Position numbers and translations under genes: made by a program
In this document: one piece after another, positions 1-12,725 of the stretch
Position numbering within the stretch: the first letter of the stretch is position 1
How the letters are laid out: each line of letters begins with the position of its first letter
Source of the DNA: Casuarius casuarius
Lineage: Eukaryota; Chordata; Aves; Casuariiformes; Casuariidae
NCBI GenBank assembly: GCA_003342895.1
Contig: PTFA01000012.1
Location: forward strand, 8,914,252-8,978,251
Length of the DNA: 64,000 nucleotides
Reading direction: 5' to 3'
The notes under the pieces: generated by a model
Databases searched by the model: none
The model's input: only the letters and a program-made list of their open reading frames with translations
What the model was told of the DNA's origin: nothing

Positions 1-667
1 ATATATTTTTTAAAATTTGACTTGTCTCAATTACTTTTATCATGTCAAGCATTTTTATTGAAAGCGAAGTCTAATTTTTGGGGGGGAATCACACTCAATT
101 CTTCTGATAAGAAAAAACTGAAGTTCATAGTCCTTCTGTTTTGTGCTATTACATCGACCTAAATCTCTGGCAGAACATGTGCAGATCTCTAAATCAAACA
201 AGCCTCTCTCAGTGAGTTGTGCCTCTTCATGCAAAACACTGATTACTACTACTACTAAGCTGGTGCTTCAGCAAGAACAATAAGCTCTAGGTGACTGTTT
301 AATATCATTCTTTGAACACACAAAATACCAAGAAACCTTGTTAATATACTACAGTTTATAGTACTTCTCTATAGTTTTCTCCTGCATAGCATCACAGGCT
401 CTTCAACCTTGTCTCTGCAAAGTCCCCAATCCTTCCTATACCCAAACCAATCCTAAATAATAACAGCCAAACTGGCAATTTGTGAGGCTATTCCAGGTTC
501 CTAGTCACAGGGAAGTTTTCTTAATTATGTGATAATTTTCAAAGAAGTGGCCAATGCCTTTCCTACGCTATCTGCTGATTTGTGTAGGGATATGTACGGT
601 TCCTCCCCTTGACCTAGACGCCCAAGGTCTGTCAATAATTCTTTGCTAATAAATGAAAATCCCTGCT

Positions 668-689
668 GCCACCACTAAGTAGTGGTGGC
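668..689. repeat. Perfect inverted repeat, 10-bp arms, 2-nt centre
   Basis: GCCACCACTA at 668-677 is followed by AG and by TAGTGGTGGC at 680-689. The arms are exact reverse complements. No function is implied by the sequence alone. Confidence 0.9.
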
Positions 690-1125
690 TTCATGATCTC
701 TTCCACCTCCAGCAATTCTGCGGCTGACTGGGTATTTCAGCTCAGATTTTACTACAAAAGATCTCGGGTAAAAAGAAGGGAACAGGCAACCTGACGATAA
801 GGATTTTAAAGTATGTTTACAGTGCTGAGACAAAAAGCAAGTAAACTCTCCCCAAAATACCACCGCGGGGTATCACGAAACATGGTATTGCAGAGGACAG
901 AGAAACTGCAAGCAGATCTTAGGAGAGACTAAAGGAAAAGTAATAGGGCAAACAAACACTGAGCACCTGAATGTAAGAACGCAAAATACAGCAGAAGAGC
1001 GAATACAGCTAAAGCCCAGCTTAACTGGCATCGAAAAGAGTTCTGACTCTTCTTGAGTTGGAGTTGAACTCTTTTTGAACTAGTCACAACTACAGACTTA
1101 TTAATAAGGTAAACATTAACTAATT

Positions 1126-1216
1126 AGTAGAAAAGAATGTTTATAATGTCTCTGTTTCTTTCTCTCTTATCTTTACCTATTAATAAACAGAGACATCATA
1201 AATATTCTCTTCTACT
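1126..1216. repeat. Inverted repeat, 32-bp arms, 27-nt loop
   Basis: The left arm 1126-1157 and the right arm 1185-1216 are reverse complements at about 29 of 32 positions, around a pyrimidine-rich loop at 1158-1184. A second pairing competes with it: TTATTAATAAGGTAAA at 1098-1113 against TTTACCTATTAATAA at 1172-1186 (one bulged base). It could be the remnant of a palindromic DNA transposon or simply a local inverted duplication. No flanking target-site duplication was recognised. Confidence 0.85.
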
Positions 1217-2084
1217 CCTGCTTTTTCCTTAAGATTTTTTGAGTCACAGGAGCCTCCAGAGGCGCGCAGATGGTTGCAATGAGATAGTCCAACCACACTG
1301 GCAGCTGTCAGAGAAAAACGACAGCAGGATCCGAACAGTCCCACCAGTTCTTGGAACACGGTGAGGACAACTTCCAGTCCCAGCTGTGGAACGACTTAGC
1401 AGAAGAGAGACAAGTTGCTATCTGAGATTCTGAAAATTACAAATTCTCTACTAGAGAAGCAGCTCAGAACAAAACAGAATGAAATCTGAATAAAAGTCAT
1501 CAGGAGATAAGAGTCAGAAGTTTCAGGTAAAAAAGTAATTAGCACAGAGAAACAAAGGTAATGGGGAACAAAGACAAATTTAAGAAAAATCAAGGGAATA
1601 GGTAGCACTAGGTCCCCTGAGGATACATTGTAAGGGGAAAAGGAATACAGGAGAGCAGGAAGTTATTATAAAGAGCTGTATGTAAAACTAAGTACAGCTT
1701 TACAAACTACATTTTTAAATTTAATCACAAATTTAAAAAACCATGAACAAATTATTATTTAAAACAATAACTGAATCCAAATCATAAGAGCACACTATCC
1801 TGATGTGGTCAGGAGCGATACGATTACACTAAAACCTCCCTGAATTCACGATCAGGAGCTTCGTACAAAGAAATAGTGACAAGGGCACACCATTAAAGAT
1901 GATATAAAGAAACAGCATAAGCATCTTGAAACAGAATCAGAAAGACACATACATGGGCTAAAACTAGAAACAAGCATTAATTTAAAAAGTTACACAAATA
2001 AGCCACAGGTAAGACAACTGGGTTTTTAAACTGCAAAAGGAATTCTTTTCTCTATAAGAAAAGGGGAAGAACCACTTAAGCTGT

Positions 2085-2570
2085 AATTAGGTAAGATACA
2101 TACAAAGCCTGATAACCACTAGCAAATGTCCTCAAGACCTTGTGGAGAGCAGGAGAGCAGCCAGAGGACTGGGAAGAAGAGCAAACTTATCTGGTCTCTT
2201 TAAAAAGGGGAGGAAAGAGTATACAGAAGTCCACAGTCAAAATGATGACAAGATTTAGCAAACAACACGTGTACATTCTTAGGAGGATAAGAAGAGGATA
2301 AACACAACATGGATCTGTTAAGAATAAATCATATCGAGCATTAGGTCTTTGCCAGAACAACTGGACTGAGGGCTTGGAGGAAAGCAGTACACATGATACA
2401 GGTTAATATCAGTAAAACTTCTGATACTACGTTCCATGATATCCTCAAAAAAGAGAAACGGGATCTAGCTTAAATCAACACAGGAGGTTGGCGGAAAAAC
2501 TTCTCTCAGGATCCTGCAGTAATCTGTCCCAAGTCTATTTCTAGCAGTATCTTCATATTTATTTCATCAA
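2085..2570 (+). mobile_element. Decayed CR1 LINE fragment (reverse-transcriptase region)
   Basis: The plus strand matches, with many substitutions and small indels, the order of phrases I know from CR1 ORF2. An 'agaggactgg..agaagagcaaa' segment (about 2160) is followed by 'ctttaaaaaggggaggaa' (2198), 'aacatggatctgttaagaat' (2307), 'atatcagtaaaacttctgat' (2405, the FSKAFDT region of reverse transcriptase), 'catgatatcctca' (about 2436), and a closing 'aatctgtcccaagtctattt' (about 2520). No open frame survives. The 5' start is uncertain and could reach further left; neither a 3' UTR nor the octamer tail is seen, so it is truncated at both ends. It lies antisense to EFNA5. CR1 is the dominant LINE of birds and reptiles. 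Confidence 0.8.
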
Positions 2571-2596
2571 TTCTGATTTTATATTTGCTTGCCAAG

Positions 2597-2624
2597 TTAT
2601 TATTGGTATTTTATTATTGGTATT
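2597..2624. repeat. Two-copy 14-bp tandem duplication
   Basis: TTATTATTGGTATT occurs twice in direct succession (2597-2610 and 2611-2624). It lies just after the CR1 fragment. Confidence 0.9.
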
Positions 2625-4524
2625 TTATTCAATACTTACTACCTTAATAAAAATAAATCACCCATCATTAAGTTGTTGAAAGTATTGAAAAAGATGCTTT
2701 CATTCTAAATTACACAAAAATGCCGTACTTTACGATCCGTTTTGGTCCTTCCTTGCTTTGTGTGTTTATCATCCCTTGTGCAGTACCCCATCTTAACCTG
2801 CAAGCCCAAGTTTTTTCTCCCTTCCAAAAGATTAAAACCACAATTATCCCTGATTTAAATTCTGCTTTCTCTATACTCCACTTGCTTCTGTTTCAGTAGT
2901 AATATTATTTTGCCTGTGACTAACATATACTAACCTTAGGTGAGAGCCTGCTAAGAACTAAGTAAAAATTGAATCTTCAGGTCATGGTTTACTATTTACT
3001 TTCCCTGCCCCCCACTATGAGCTCCCTAATTAAAACCACCTTTTTAAAGCTAATTTCTCTGTAAATATTTAATAACCTTTTCCTCTTTAAACTCTACTCG
3101 TACTTGTTGATTTCATGTCTGCAATGCTGAATTCATCTCTTCAATGTAAATTTGATACCAGAAAGTTTTTTCCTAAAATGAACATGCAAAGAAAGGAGAT
3201 CTAATTTCATCTGGGCAACACACGAAGGCATGACATAGCCAAGAACAGTGGCAATTTTAAAAACAAACGGTTCGGAAAAAAAGATGGGGATTGTTTTCAA
3301 ATCATTGCACTTCCCCAAAATAACGGAAGCAGGAGGGGCAAGCAACACCCTCAAAAGGCAAAGCAAAGAGATCTGCAAACAACAAATCTTTTCCAAGCAG
3401 CACCAAATAGGCAGTAATTAAATTAAATACCTAACCAGCGTCCTCCCAGAGGCCTAGGCTAAGCCACACGCTTTGTGCCCCGTAAGCAGACCCCTCAGCG
3501 CGGTGCTACGGCCCGCCTGCGTGCAGACGGCAAAGGCTCCAGCTCTGCCGAGGAAATGAAGCCCTCCCTTGCTAAGCAACCACTTCTTTAACGCACAGCC
3601 AAGGAGGTGACGGGCAGCCTCTGCAGCCCGCGCTAGGCAGCCTGCCGGCAACTCTGATGAGGAAACAAGGCACAACATTTCACCATCTTGTTTCTTCGGC
3701 ACAAACTAGGAGAAAAACATACCAGGACGGACAACTCTCCCCCGAGAATCTTTGCATTTAGTTGTTGCTGGAGCGCACTGGGCTTCTCTGCAACTGCTAC
3801 CTTATCCACCCTGTTACCGGCCTCAGCAGAGTAAAAGATGAAGGGGAAGAAATATTTCAGCTACCGAAAAGGAAGAAAAATGTTTTGTCTCTCTAAAACA
3901 TGGCTAAAAATTTAATTTCCGTGAATGCCAGGCCAATAAGCTACTAGCAAATGAACAGCTCTTTGCTGCTAATTTTTCTGCTATTTTACTTTTCATTAAA
4001 AAAATAATTCCATCTAAACTCACTTGAACATCATAAAGCTCTTCATATTTTAAAGCACTTTGGAACAATTATTTTGAAGGGAGCCCTTGACAGCTAAATG
4101 ACTCTGTTAAATGAATGTTATAGAAGATACATAATGATTTTTAGTGAAATATTGAATTTAACCACAAATTAGGAAAACCAGTCATAAGTACCCTGGGTGT
4201 ATTTCAATAATAATGTCTTGCCTGTGAGTTCAGTGGACTTTGTATGTTCTAACAATGAAGCCACTACCTAGTAGATCAAGCTGAGATTTCTCATTCTTTT
4301 CTTTACTTCTTTGTTTGGTTTTCACCTTTATTAAAGGTTTCTCTGTCTTTTTTAAATCTAGAAAACCAATAAGGAAGCTTTCTATGCTTGCAGCTACTGG
4401 TGCCATGCCTGTGCTGCATTTTATTGCAACCACACAATGTTAAAGAGACTGCATTGCTTAGCACTGTTACACTGACGGTGCTCATGAACTGAACTAATCC
4501 AGAACAAAATCCAGTGTCCACAGA

Positions 4525-4610
4525 GAGCCCAATACTGTAGTTTTGAGAGAAACAAAACTCCTGCTGAAGTTAATGGGAAGCTTTTGAGAGCGAGGTGCCT
4601 AGGACTAGGC
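4525..4610. repeat. Degenerate ancient amniote short repeat, copy 1
   Basis: The segment reads roughly 'gagcccaatactgtag ... aaaactcctgctgaagttaatgggaagc'. It resembles a repeat I recall as common in turtles, crocodilians and birds with the core 'cccattgaagtcaatggg' next to 'gggccnaatcctgc'. The match is from memory, no family name is claimed, and the boundaries are approximate. Confidence 0.45.
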
Positions 4611-5999
4611 AAACAGTACAAAGTTATTTATCCTACAATACTCTCCACATCACTCTGATTTCTCATTTGCTATGTGATCTGAAGTGGCACTAGGGCTTTA
4701 CATGATCTCTCATCACCATACTAAAAAGCAGTTTTGAAGTAATTTTAGAGTTTAATTACTCTTTTTCTGATTATTATTATTACACTCCAGCACAAGAACA
4801 AGGCACTGTTCTTCTGATGCTGAAATGCCACTGATTAGAGAATTTTATTTGCTGGAAGAAAAAGAAATGAATTGAAAACAATCCACCAGGACTGTATTTC
4901 TCTTCTGTATATTTAGAGAGGGAAAAGAAAAATCTTAATGCTGAAGAAATGAGGCCAAAAAATAGGGATCACATGTATTCAGTTTCTGTGGTGAAATGAG
5001 GTGGAATGACTGTTTCACAGTAGAAAGGCCAACTACAGACATGAAGGCAATATTTCTCGGGATCTACAGCCTGCCTAAAGCTTTTAACTCTCTAGTCTAA
5101 CACTAAAAAAAACACACAAAAAATTGTAGTTGTAACAATCAAAACTTGCTGGGAAGTGGAAGATTCAGGTAGAAAACAAATTGATGAAAAAAGATCCTTG
5201 TTGGAGGACTAACCAAACCAGACGGCTGAAGCAGTAACAGCTTCGTAGTGGGTTTGTAAGAGTCAGGTAGCTCAACCCATTGGTTTTTAACCTCCTGATG
5301 TTTTTGTTTCTTTAGCCCCAGATGTTACGCTGCGTCTCCTCTCGGTTTCCAGCCCATTTGTGGTGCCCAGAGCAACACTGCTGCAGGGCTCCTTAGAGAA
5401 GGGCTCCCAGCCGACAGTGTTCCCCATCATTTACGGAGGCAGGTGTGAGAGCTCATTCATGCTAATTTGCTTGGAATCTGCTCCCACTGCATTCCACATC
5501 CCCCCACACTTACAGAAACAGCTGCTCTAAGGGGAGGGGGAAAAAAAGAAAAAAAACAAAAAGTAAAAAAGAGCCCCTTGGCTCAATGCTAGTATATTTA
5601 TCCTCAGAAATTATGACTTTAAATATTGCTGGACTATTGATATTAGCAGCTACAGCACCTACAAACTAAACAGCCTTCACTCTCCCTGCATGACAAATAT
5701 TATAGTGACAAGAATATTTAATTTGAGCAAATAACAAAATCCAGGGATTTCACATCCAAAAGTAGGAATTATTTTTCCTTGTATTTGGGGAGAACTTCCA
5801 ACCATCCCTTCTTCCTCCCTCCCCCACTTCAGACTGTTGGAATACATGTAATAGTGTGTTTTCCTTTAAAAGTCAGCCGCGGCTCAGTGAACAGGCTGAC
5901 ATGTTATTTCACGTGAGAAAAGAAGCTGTGCTTTTAATCTCATGTTCACTCTAGATTCCTAGCTAATGTATCTGGGGATAGTTAAGTCTGCATTCACTA

Positions 6000-6450
<451 letters not shown>

Positions 6451-7223
6451 AGGATAGCCTTCTTGTAGGATAATGTTTTCATAAAAGAGGCATCATTAAC
6501 AGCACTTCATTTCACTCCAGCCACGCACCCTCACTGTTAAAAATAACCCTCACAATTCACCAGAGTTATCAGAGACTGCTTATGCAGGACTACAGTCATA
6601 TGATCTTCTGGATACAGGTTTTGCCCTTTTGTCTTAAAGAACGAATCTCTTGCTAACACATACCAAGTTACAGGCTATCCTTCCCTGTGGCTTATTGAAC
6701 AAACAAAGGAAGAGAGTATCTGCTTTATTCCTTTTATTTTTTTAATGGGAGAAAGAAGCAGGGAGAAGCAAAGAAGCCAAAACTGTATCAGCTTCCCCAA
6801 ATCAGTGTCTATATAAACATCTACAAATGCACAAAAATAAATAAACTAAACCCATCCTCTTCTCTGAGTCAGGCAGTAATCATCCCTTTGTTGAAAGCTG
6901 ATTTGACTGCAAGTACTTATACATACTACGGCAGCACAAACAGGTTTACTCTTTCTTCATTATTATTAGCAGCACTTTGTTGGGATGCAAGCAAAGCCTG
7001 TATTGCTTTTTAAAGATATCTGAAAAGCAGCGCAACTCCTCTGCCAGGCTATACAGTGGAGACATTGCTCTGTTCAGATAAAAGGATCGTGGGATACGAA
7101 CTATCAGCACTCAGCCTAACGTGGCGGTGCTGACTGAGTGCCAGCTGCCAAATGCAGCACAGGGCATCACCCAGATGCACTGCGTTGTTACTGCTGCTGA
7201 AGACACTGTAGACTTTTTTTGGA

Positions 7224-7240
7224 GGGTGGGTGGGTGGGGG
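7224..7240 (+). other. G-quadruplex motif (GGGT repeat)
   Basis: The plus strand reads GGGTGGGTGGGTGGGGG: four G-tracts separated by single T residues. This is the loop arrangement of the most stable parallel G-quadruplexes known from biophysical work. It lies in intron 1, about 0.8 kb before exon 2 in transcript order. The G-rich strand is the template strand for EFNA5, so the RNA would carry the C-rich complement. Confidence 0.85.
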
Positions 7241-8360
7241 AAACCCCGTTTTCTTCCCTCCAAGTGTCACTTCCATTACTTCTCTAATGCCTGGCACAGT
7301 ATCTGCAAGAAACTGTGGGAACGACTTCAGTGCCTCCATGGGAGCCTACACCATGATGGATTTAACGATGCCATAAAGCAGGTCTGTACGTCTATCAAAC
7401 TCCCCGGGGCAGCCGGCGAACCCCGCCACTGACCTACTCCACTTCAGACCGACTCGGCTCCTTGTAGCTTCTCTCTTTCACGGCTGCAGTTGTCAAGTGT
7501 ATCACAGAGCAATAAAAAGGCCATGACAGATTTAACTATAATACTTCTTTTTAGCTGAGGGGCATATTTTAAACACCTGATGGGCTTGAAATCTGCCATC
7601 TGGATCCTTCTATCTAATTTTGGAGAAAAAGCAATGATCTGCCGGCCCTCTAAGGATAAATTCAGAGCAAACTATACCTTTTCATATTCCTACAATAATT
7701 TAGCTTCAATAAAATCGCTTTTTAAAGGGAAAAAACTGAACACGCATCAAAGCATGATATATCTGTATAATTTCAGCCAGTGCATAGCCTCACGGTTCCA
7801 TTCTGTAACATGGAAAAGTCTTTCCTAACCACAGCCATTTCAGCAGAACTCACATTTATCTAAATCATTAGCTAGAAATATATTTTTGTTCTCCACTGCT
7901 TACAAAACCTGTCACCTGAACAGCTACTGTCTCAAAACATTTGCAAAGCTGTATTGTTTTTAAATTGGTCTCATTTTTTCCGTATCAGTTAACAGCATGC
8001 CATTTCTTACAGGTAATGAAAAGGAGCATCTTTTAAGTTCTGAACAAGAAAGTCTAATTCTGGAAGTGATATCTCTATTTTTTTCGTAAAATTTTATTTT
8101 TAGTAAGTAAAAATGACTATATATATAAATATGCGCTTGTTTTAACCATACGAGTGATGGACAACCAAAGTTTCCTGCACTGATATTCTCGAGGTTTCCC
8201 CTGGTACCACGCTGTGCCTTCACAACAACGCCCAGTTATGGTTTTGTGACGGAAGCTATACGTGTTCAGAAGTAGACTTAAATAGTTGTAAACATTCAGG
8301 ATCAGACTGGTCTCCTTAACTTTAGACTTTTACAATACAAATGACCTTATGTGAACTGCT

Positions 8361-8425
8361 TCTCCGGGTTTCCTTCAAGTCAATGAAGAGAAATAGGAAC
8401 TTCTAGAGCCCAATTCATCTGACCT
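8361..8425. repeat. Degenerate ancient amniote short repeat, possible copy 2
   Basis: A 'ccttcaagtcaatgaag' core is followed by 'gagcccaattcatctgac', which resembles the same repeat as at 4525-4610. It is short and diverged and could be chance. Confidence 0.3.
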
Positions 8426-11400
8426 GTTGAGGCCCAAGGTGCACGGGGACGAGAGGAATCGCATTCCAGGAGCGGCTATTTCTCTCCTTTAACTAAAAGG
8501 AGAGTCTAGACAGATATTTCACAGATAGATGATTCTACACTGTAAATGGCTAAATTTGAAGGGATGAATCCTACCACACAGCCTACGATAATGGAGATTA
8601 TAAATACGAAGATAGACAACTTAATCAATTTGTGATCACACCTTAAATCCGCATTAGCGATGAAATCAAATTTGTAATCTGCACCGCTCAGCTCTTCCAC
8701 CCAATTCTGCAAACAAAGAGCTCATCTTATTCTGTCCTGACAGACTCCTCTACTGTATTCCTTTTAAACAAGCAAAAACTCAACCCAATTCTCCTCTTTG
8801 ATCACTGTTACTTTAGTAGATTCACTCTTATTTCTGCTTCTGTAAGTGCTGAACCAGTTGCCTGCCTTCCCTCCTCCCAGGACACACACACAGCTTGGCA
8901 CGGAGAGCAGAGGAACTGCAAAGCACATCTGAGCATAAAGCATACAACTAAGTCATGTTTATCCTACTGTCTTTCCCTCCCTCTTCCCCTTCCCCTGCAC
9001 TGCCTGTACATTCGCTCCACAGCCATTTGCTGTAGCCAAAATGCATTTACATTTCTGTGTCTAAAAGAGAAAGATGGTGCATATTTAAAGGGATCTAAAC
9101 TGGCCCTTAGCTGATACTGCTGCCACAGCAGTGAACCTGCTCCAGGGGAAACATGTACCAAGGTATTTTATCAAGTAGCTCTGAGTGAAGTCTCTTCACT
9201 CCATAAATATAGTAACAGCAATACTGGAAAGACACACAGTGGTTATTAGCCAACTACGAAGCAGAAAGCAAGTATTTATTTCCCCTCCTGTAATGCTTTA
9301 AAGGATTCAGGAATCAAACCCTTAGTCTGCGTACTAAGGGGAGACGCAGAACTAGTTTCGTTTTGCCAAAAGAGGCTACAAAATTTCCAGCCTGCCCCTT
9401 GCAGTGCACTAAGAGATCACCCTCATCTCCCCAGTTACAAGGCAGTGTGTTGTACTTACCTTCTTCGGGAGAAGACACAAAGGCGTCTATCCCCCACCGA
9501 AAGGCAAGGGGGGGCCAGCAGGAGCTAACAGCAAAACTCACCAGCTTAGACTCCTCAGAGCTCCTAAAGGCAACACTTCAGAAACACATTTCCAAGAATT
9601 TTAAACCACATCCAAGAGGAAAACACTTAACATTTACAGGCTGAAAACCCTTTATTAGCAGTCTAAAGCCAGGTACTAGAGTGAAACACAAGTTCCACTT
9701 CAAATGAAAGGATTTATCAATGCTACATATGTTGAGGAGCACAACACGTAAAGGGGAGGTGCAATTTGTTTACAAATATCTTTTGGGAGATGATCGAAAA
9801 AACAGATTTCCTAAGGTCTGTATTTAAGGCATAACAAATTTCTCCCTTTCCCATCCCTTTCAATACAGGATGGAAACCTTGCTTTCCCACAGTCTCTAGC
9901 AATGCTACTGATCTGCTGCTTTTGCTTCCTCACTTAGGCCTTAAACCCTGTAACGGGAGATGCTCGCCTAGACCCGTGACCTTCTACAACCATGCGGTGA
10001 TCAGGATCTTTATAAATTCCCTTAAGAGGAAGAAACCAGTCATACCAATCTTTTACAAAACAGAATATAGTACTGCAATAGAAACCAACCGCAAAAGCTT
10101 CCCCAAAATTCATGCAGGATCTTCTTGCAAATAATGCCATTTGTCTTGCAGCACTCTGGCTTACACATAGCAAAACACAGCTATTCTTCAAACATAATTA
10201 ACCTTTGTTTTCTGTCAGGTGGCATTCAAACAGGGTCTTGGAAACTTGCACACTACAAGGCTAGCTATTAGGCAGTAGGGCTATAAAAGCCACTACCAAG
10301 ACAGAGACAGATACTTAAGTAGCTTCTAAACCTAAATATTTCCATAACCAACACACACCAGCTTGCTACACAAAACTTGCACATTGCTTCCAGCAATGAT
10401 AATCATACAGACATTTCTCTGCTCAAATGCCACTGCCCAACCATTCAAATATTCAGGACACAGCAAAAAAACTTCATGGCAATTTTGAGCAGAGAAACAT
10501 AAGACCATTTTCAAAGTAGTTTTGTCCCCTGTACTCTGTTTATCCATTAATGCAAGCACAGGTACACAGTCTGTGTGCATGCATCTCTTCATAATTGTAA
10601 TTTCTGAAGCATATGCGGCTCATCTTGAATTTAATAACTTCGCTGGTCACTGAAATAAGTGATGTTTTATTTAAACAGATACTTAGAATGCAACAAGTTT
10701 TGTTCACTGCTCTTTTTCTTTCTTTCCTTCATGAAATAAACACTATAAAAATCCAGTTTAAAAACATCACAAATAACACTAATTGCCCATTATCATTTAG
10801 ACAGATAAAAGATTGCCATCGCTTCTGCTTGTTGCTTCCCATACAGATCTTATTAGTTATATTCCATTGCCCTTCCTGTAAAATAGACATGCCAGCTGTT
10901 CTACTTCAAGATAAGTGTACTAGAAAATTTTTCTCTCCCCATGTCACCCTTTCTTTATCTGGAGTCTGTTCCGTGAAATGTATGGGGCAAGGCTTCAACG
11001 TGAACCACAAAAGACATCAAATAACTGCTTTAGCTATGAATTATGAAATTCTGATCTTTATTCTAGCATCAGAAGTCAACAGATGCAAACGGCCCCGAGT
11101 CTGCTGCCCTGGAGCTTGCACAGCCAGTAATACCAGTGCACAGAGGACGCTACTAAAGGTGAATGCCTAATAACAGTTCCTCTACTTTCAAAAGATAATC
11201 TAAAATGCAAGGCAACGCCCAAAGCATTCAGTGAATAGATTTATTCTTGGAGTAAATGAAAACTGTAACTACTCATAGTGCTTCGCGAGCAGCATAGCAG
11301 AAAGATGCTTGTTCTGTTCCCCGAGGCAACAAGGCTTCTGCGGGCAGCGGGCGTACATACCCCTGTAACTGCCGGCCACTCAGCCCCTCCGTCCAACTTT

Positions 11401-11819
11401 TGAGGCAACTGAGCCAGTTCCAACTAAGTTTGATGGAGACAGAGAGATCTCAGAGATAAATCCATTCCTACAAGTATGGTGAAAATAAGCAGCCAGGCGA
11501 GAAGATCCTGCAAGTGTCCCAGCAAAGGCTGAACCACCGCCAGGAGACTGGATGTTAACAGACACCAGAAACATCTCTTACAAATGCCCTAGCCACAGGA
11601 AAAGCTTCTGCAGGAAAAATACAGAAATTGGTAGAAAAGTAGTTTTCCTTCTATTAGTTAGGTTCCTTATGAAACCATTTGGGTAATTTAAAAGGGAGAG
11701 ATGAGTATAAAGTGTTTTGTATATTTGTATATGCCATAATAAACAAACCCAAGCGCTTTGCGGAAAATGCTACCATCCTTTAAACGGCAAACATTTCGAT
11801 TGCTTTTAGGATGTGGCGT

Positions 11820-11960
11820 TGTCACTCGTTCAGCATTCCCTGCTACCGAGCTCGCTCCCCGCGATCGCCTCTGTTTAAGCGGCGAGCTTCACACTTGCAG
11901 CCCGCGCAGCGCTCGGCTCGCGCGCTGCCGCCGTAGCACAGCAGGGTAACTCGTGCCTCA
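11820..11960. other. Small CpG-rich islet
   Basis: Within A+T-rich intron this stretch has a dense run of CpG, for example CCCGCGATCGCC, AGCGGCGAGC and GGCTCGCGCGCTGCCGCC. It is too short to qualify as a classical island. No exon or promoter element is recognised. Confidence 0.6.
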
Positions 11961-12629
11961 TTAGTCTTTGGTCTCTCAGACAGCCCAAGCCGCTCATTTC
12001 ATCTAACTTAGAGCTGCTGTGTGTGATGGGGGAAATCTTGCGGTTGTTAATTATCTGAGGGGTTGTGGGATTAAGCGCACCATTTTGCTGCAGATAATTT
12101 TAAAGATGCTATTTTTGCGGTACCCCAAAATAACCCCTTTAATGCTTTTCTGCTCTTTTTACTGGCTTTGTCACAACATTTAATAAACTCTGTTCCCATA
12201 GCTCTGCTGACATCACCACCGATTCTGATGCACAAACAATGAAGTAATCAAAGAGCTATTTTAAATTTAGCTCTATTCAAATCCAAAGAAAATTCAACAT
12301 TTTCCAGATGCTAAGTGAAGTGGGTTTGCTAAGAGTAGCAAAGCAGTGACATTTTAGAACTCTAACAGGATATTACTACCCTGAGCAAGCAAACAAAAAA
12401 AAGCAATATAAAGGAGTCGTCTGCGACCTTTTAGCCCTATAGGTTACAGTTTCACAAGTTAAGACAAGTTCAAAATATCATGAGAAAAGACTGCGTAGGA
12501 AGCAAAACAGACTGACAAAACAAAGAGAAAAACCTGTAATCAAGACTGTTGTTCAAAAAAAGTGTTCAAAAATTATGCCTAGACAAGAATGCAAGTTAAG
12601 TACACAAAGCAGAATGGAAGTTATTCTCT

Positions 12630-12725
12630 TGTCATTAAGTCCTCTATTCAATTATCATTTATTGGGGTAATTAAACTCTGGGAAAGGATGCCAGGCTAAT
12701 TGTTACATTATGATAATTACATGCC
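12630..12725. promoter_or_regulatory. Homeodomain-motif cluster, candidate enhancer core
   Basis: About 90 bp contain a CATTAA (12633-12638), CAATTATC, two palindromic TAATTA sites (12668-12673 and 12714-12719) and a TAATTG (12697-12702); the second TAATTA is followed directly by CATGCC. TAATTA is the core of Antennapedia/engrailed/LIM-type homeodomain sites. A+T-rich DNA produces such motifs by chance, so the call rests on local density only. Confidence 0.3.
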
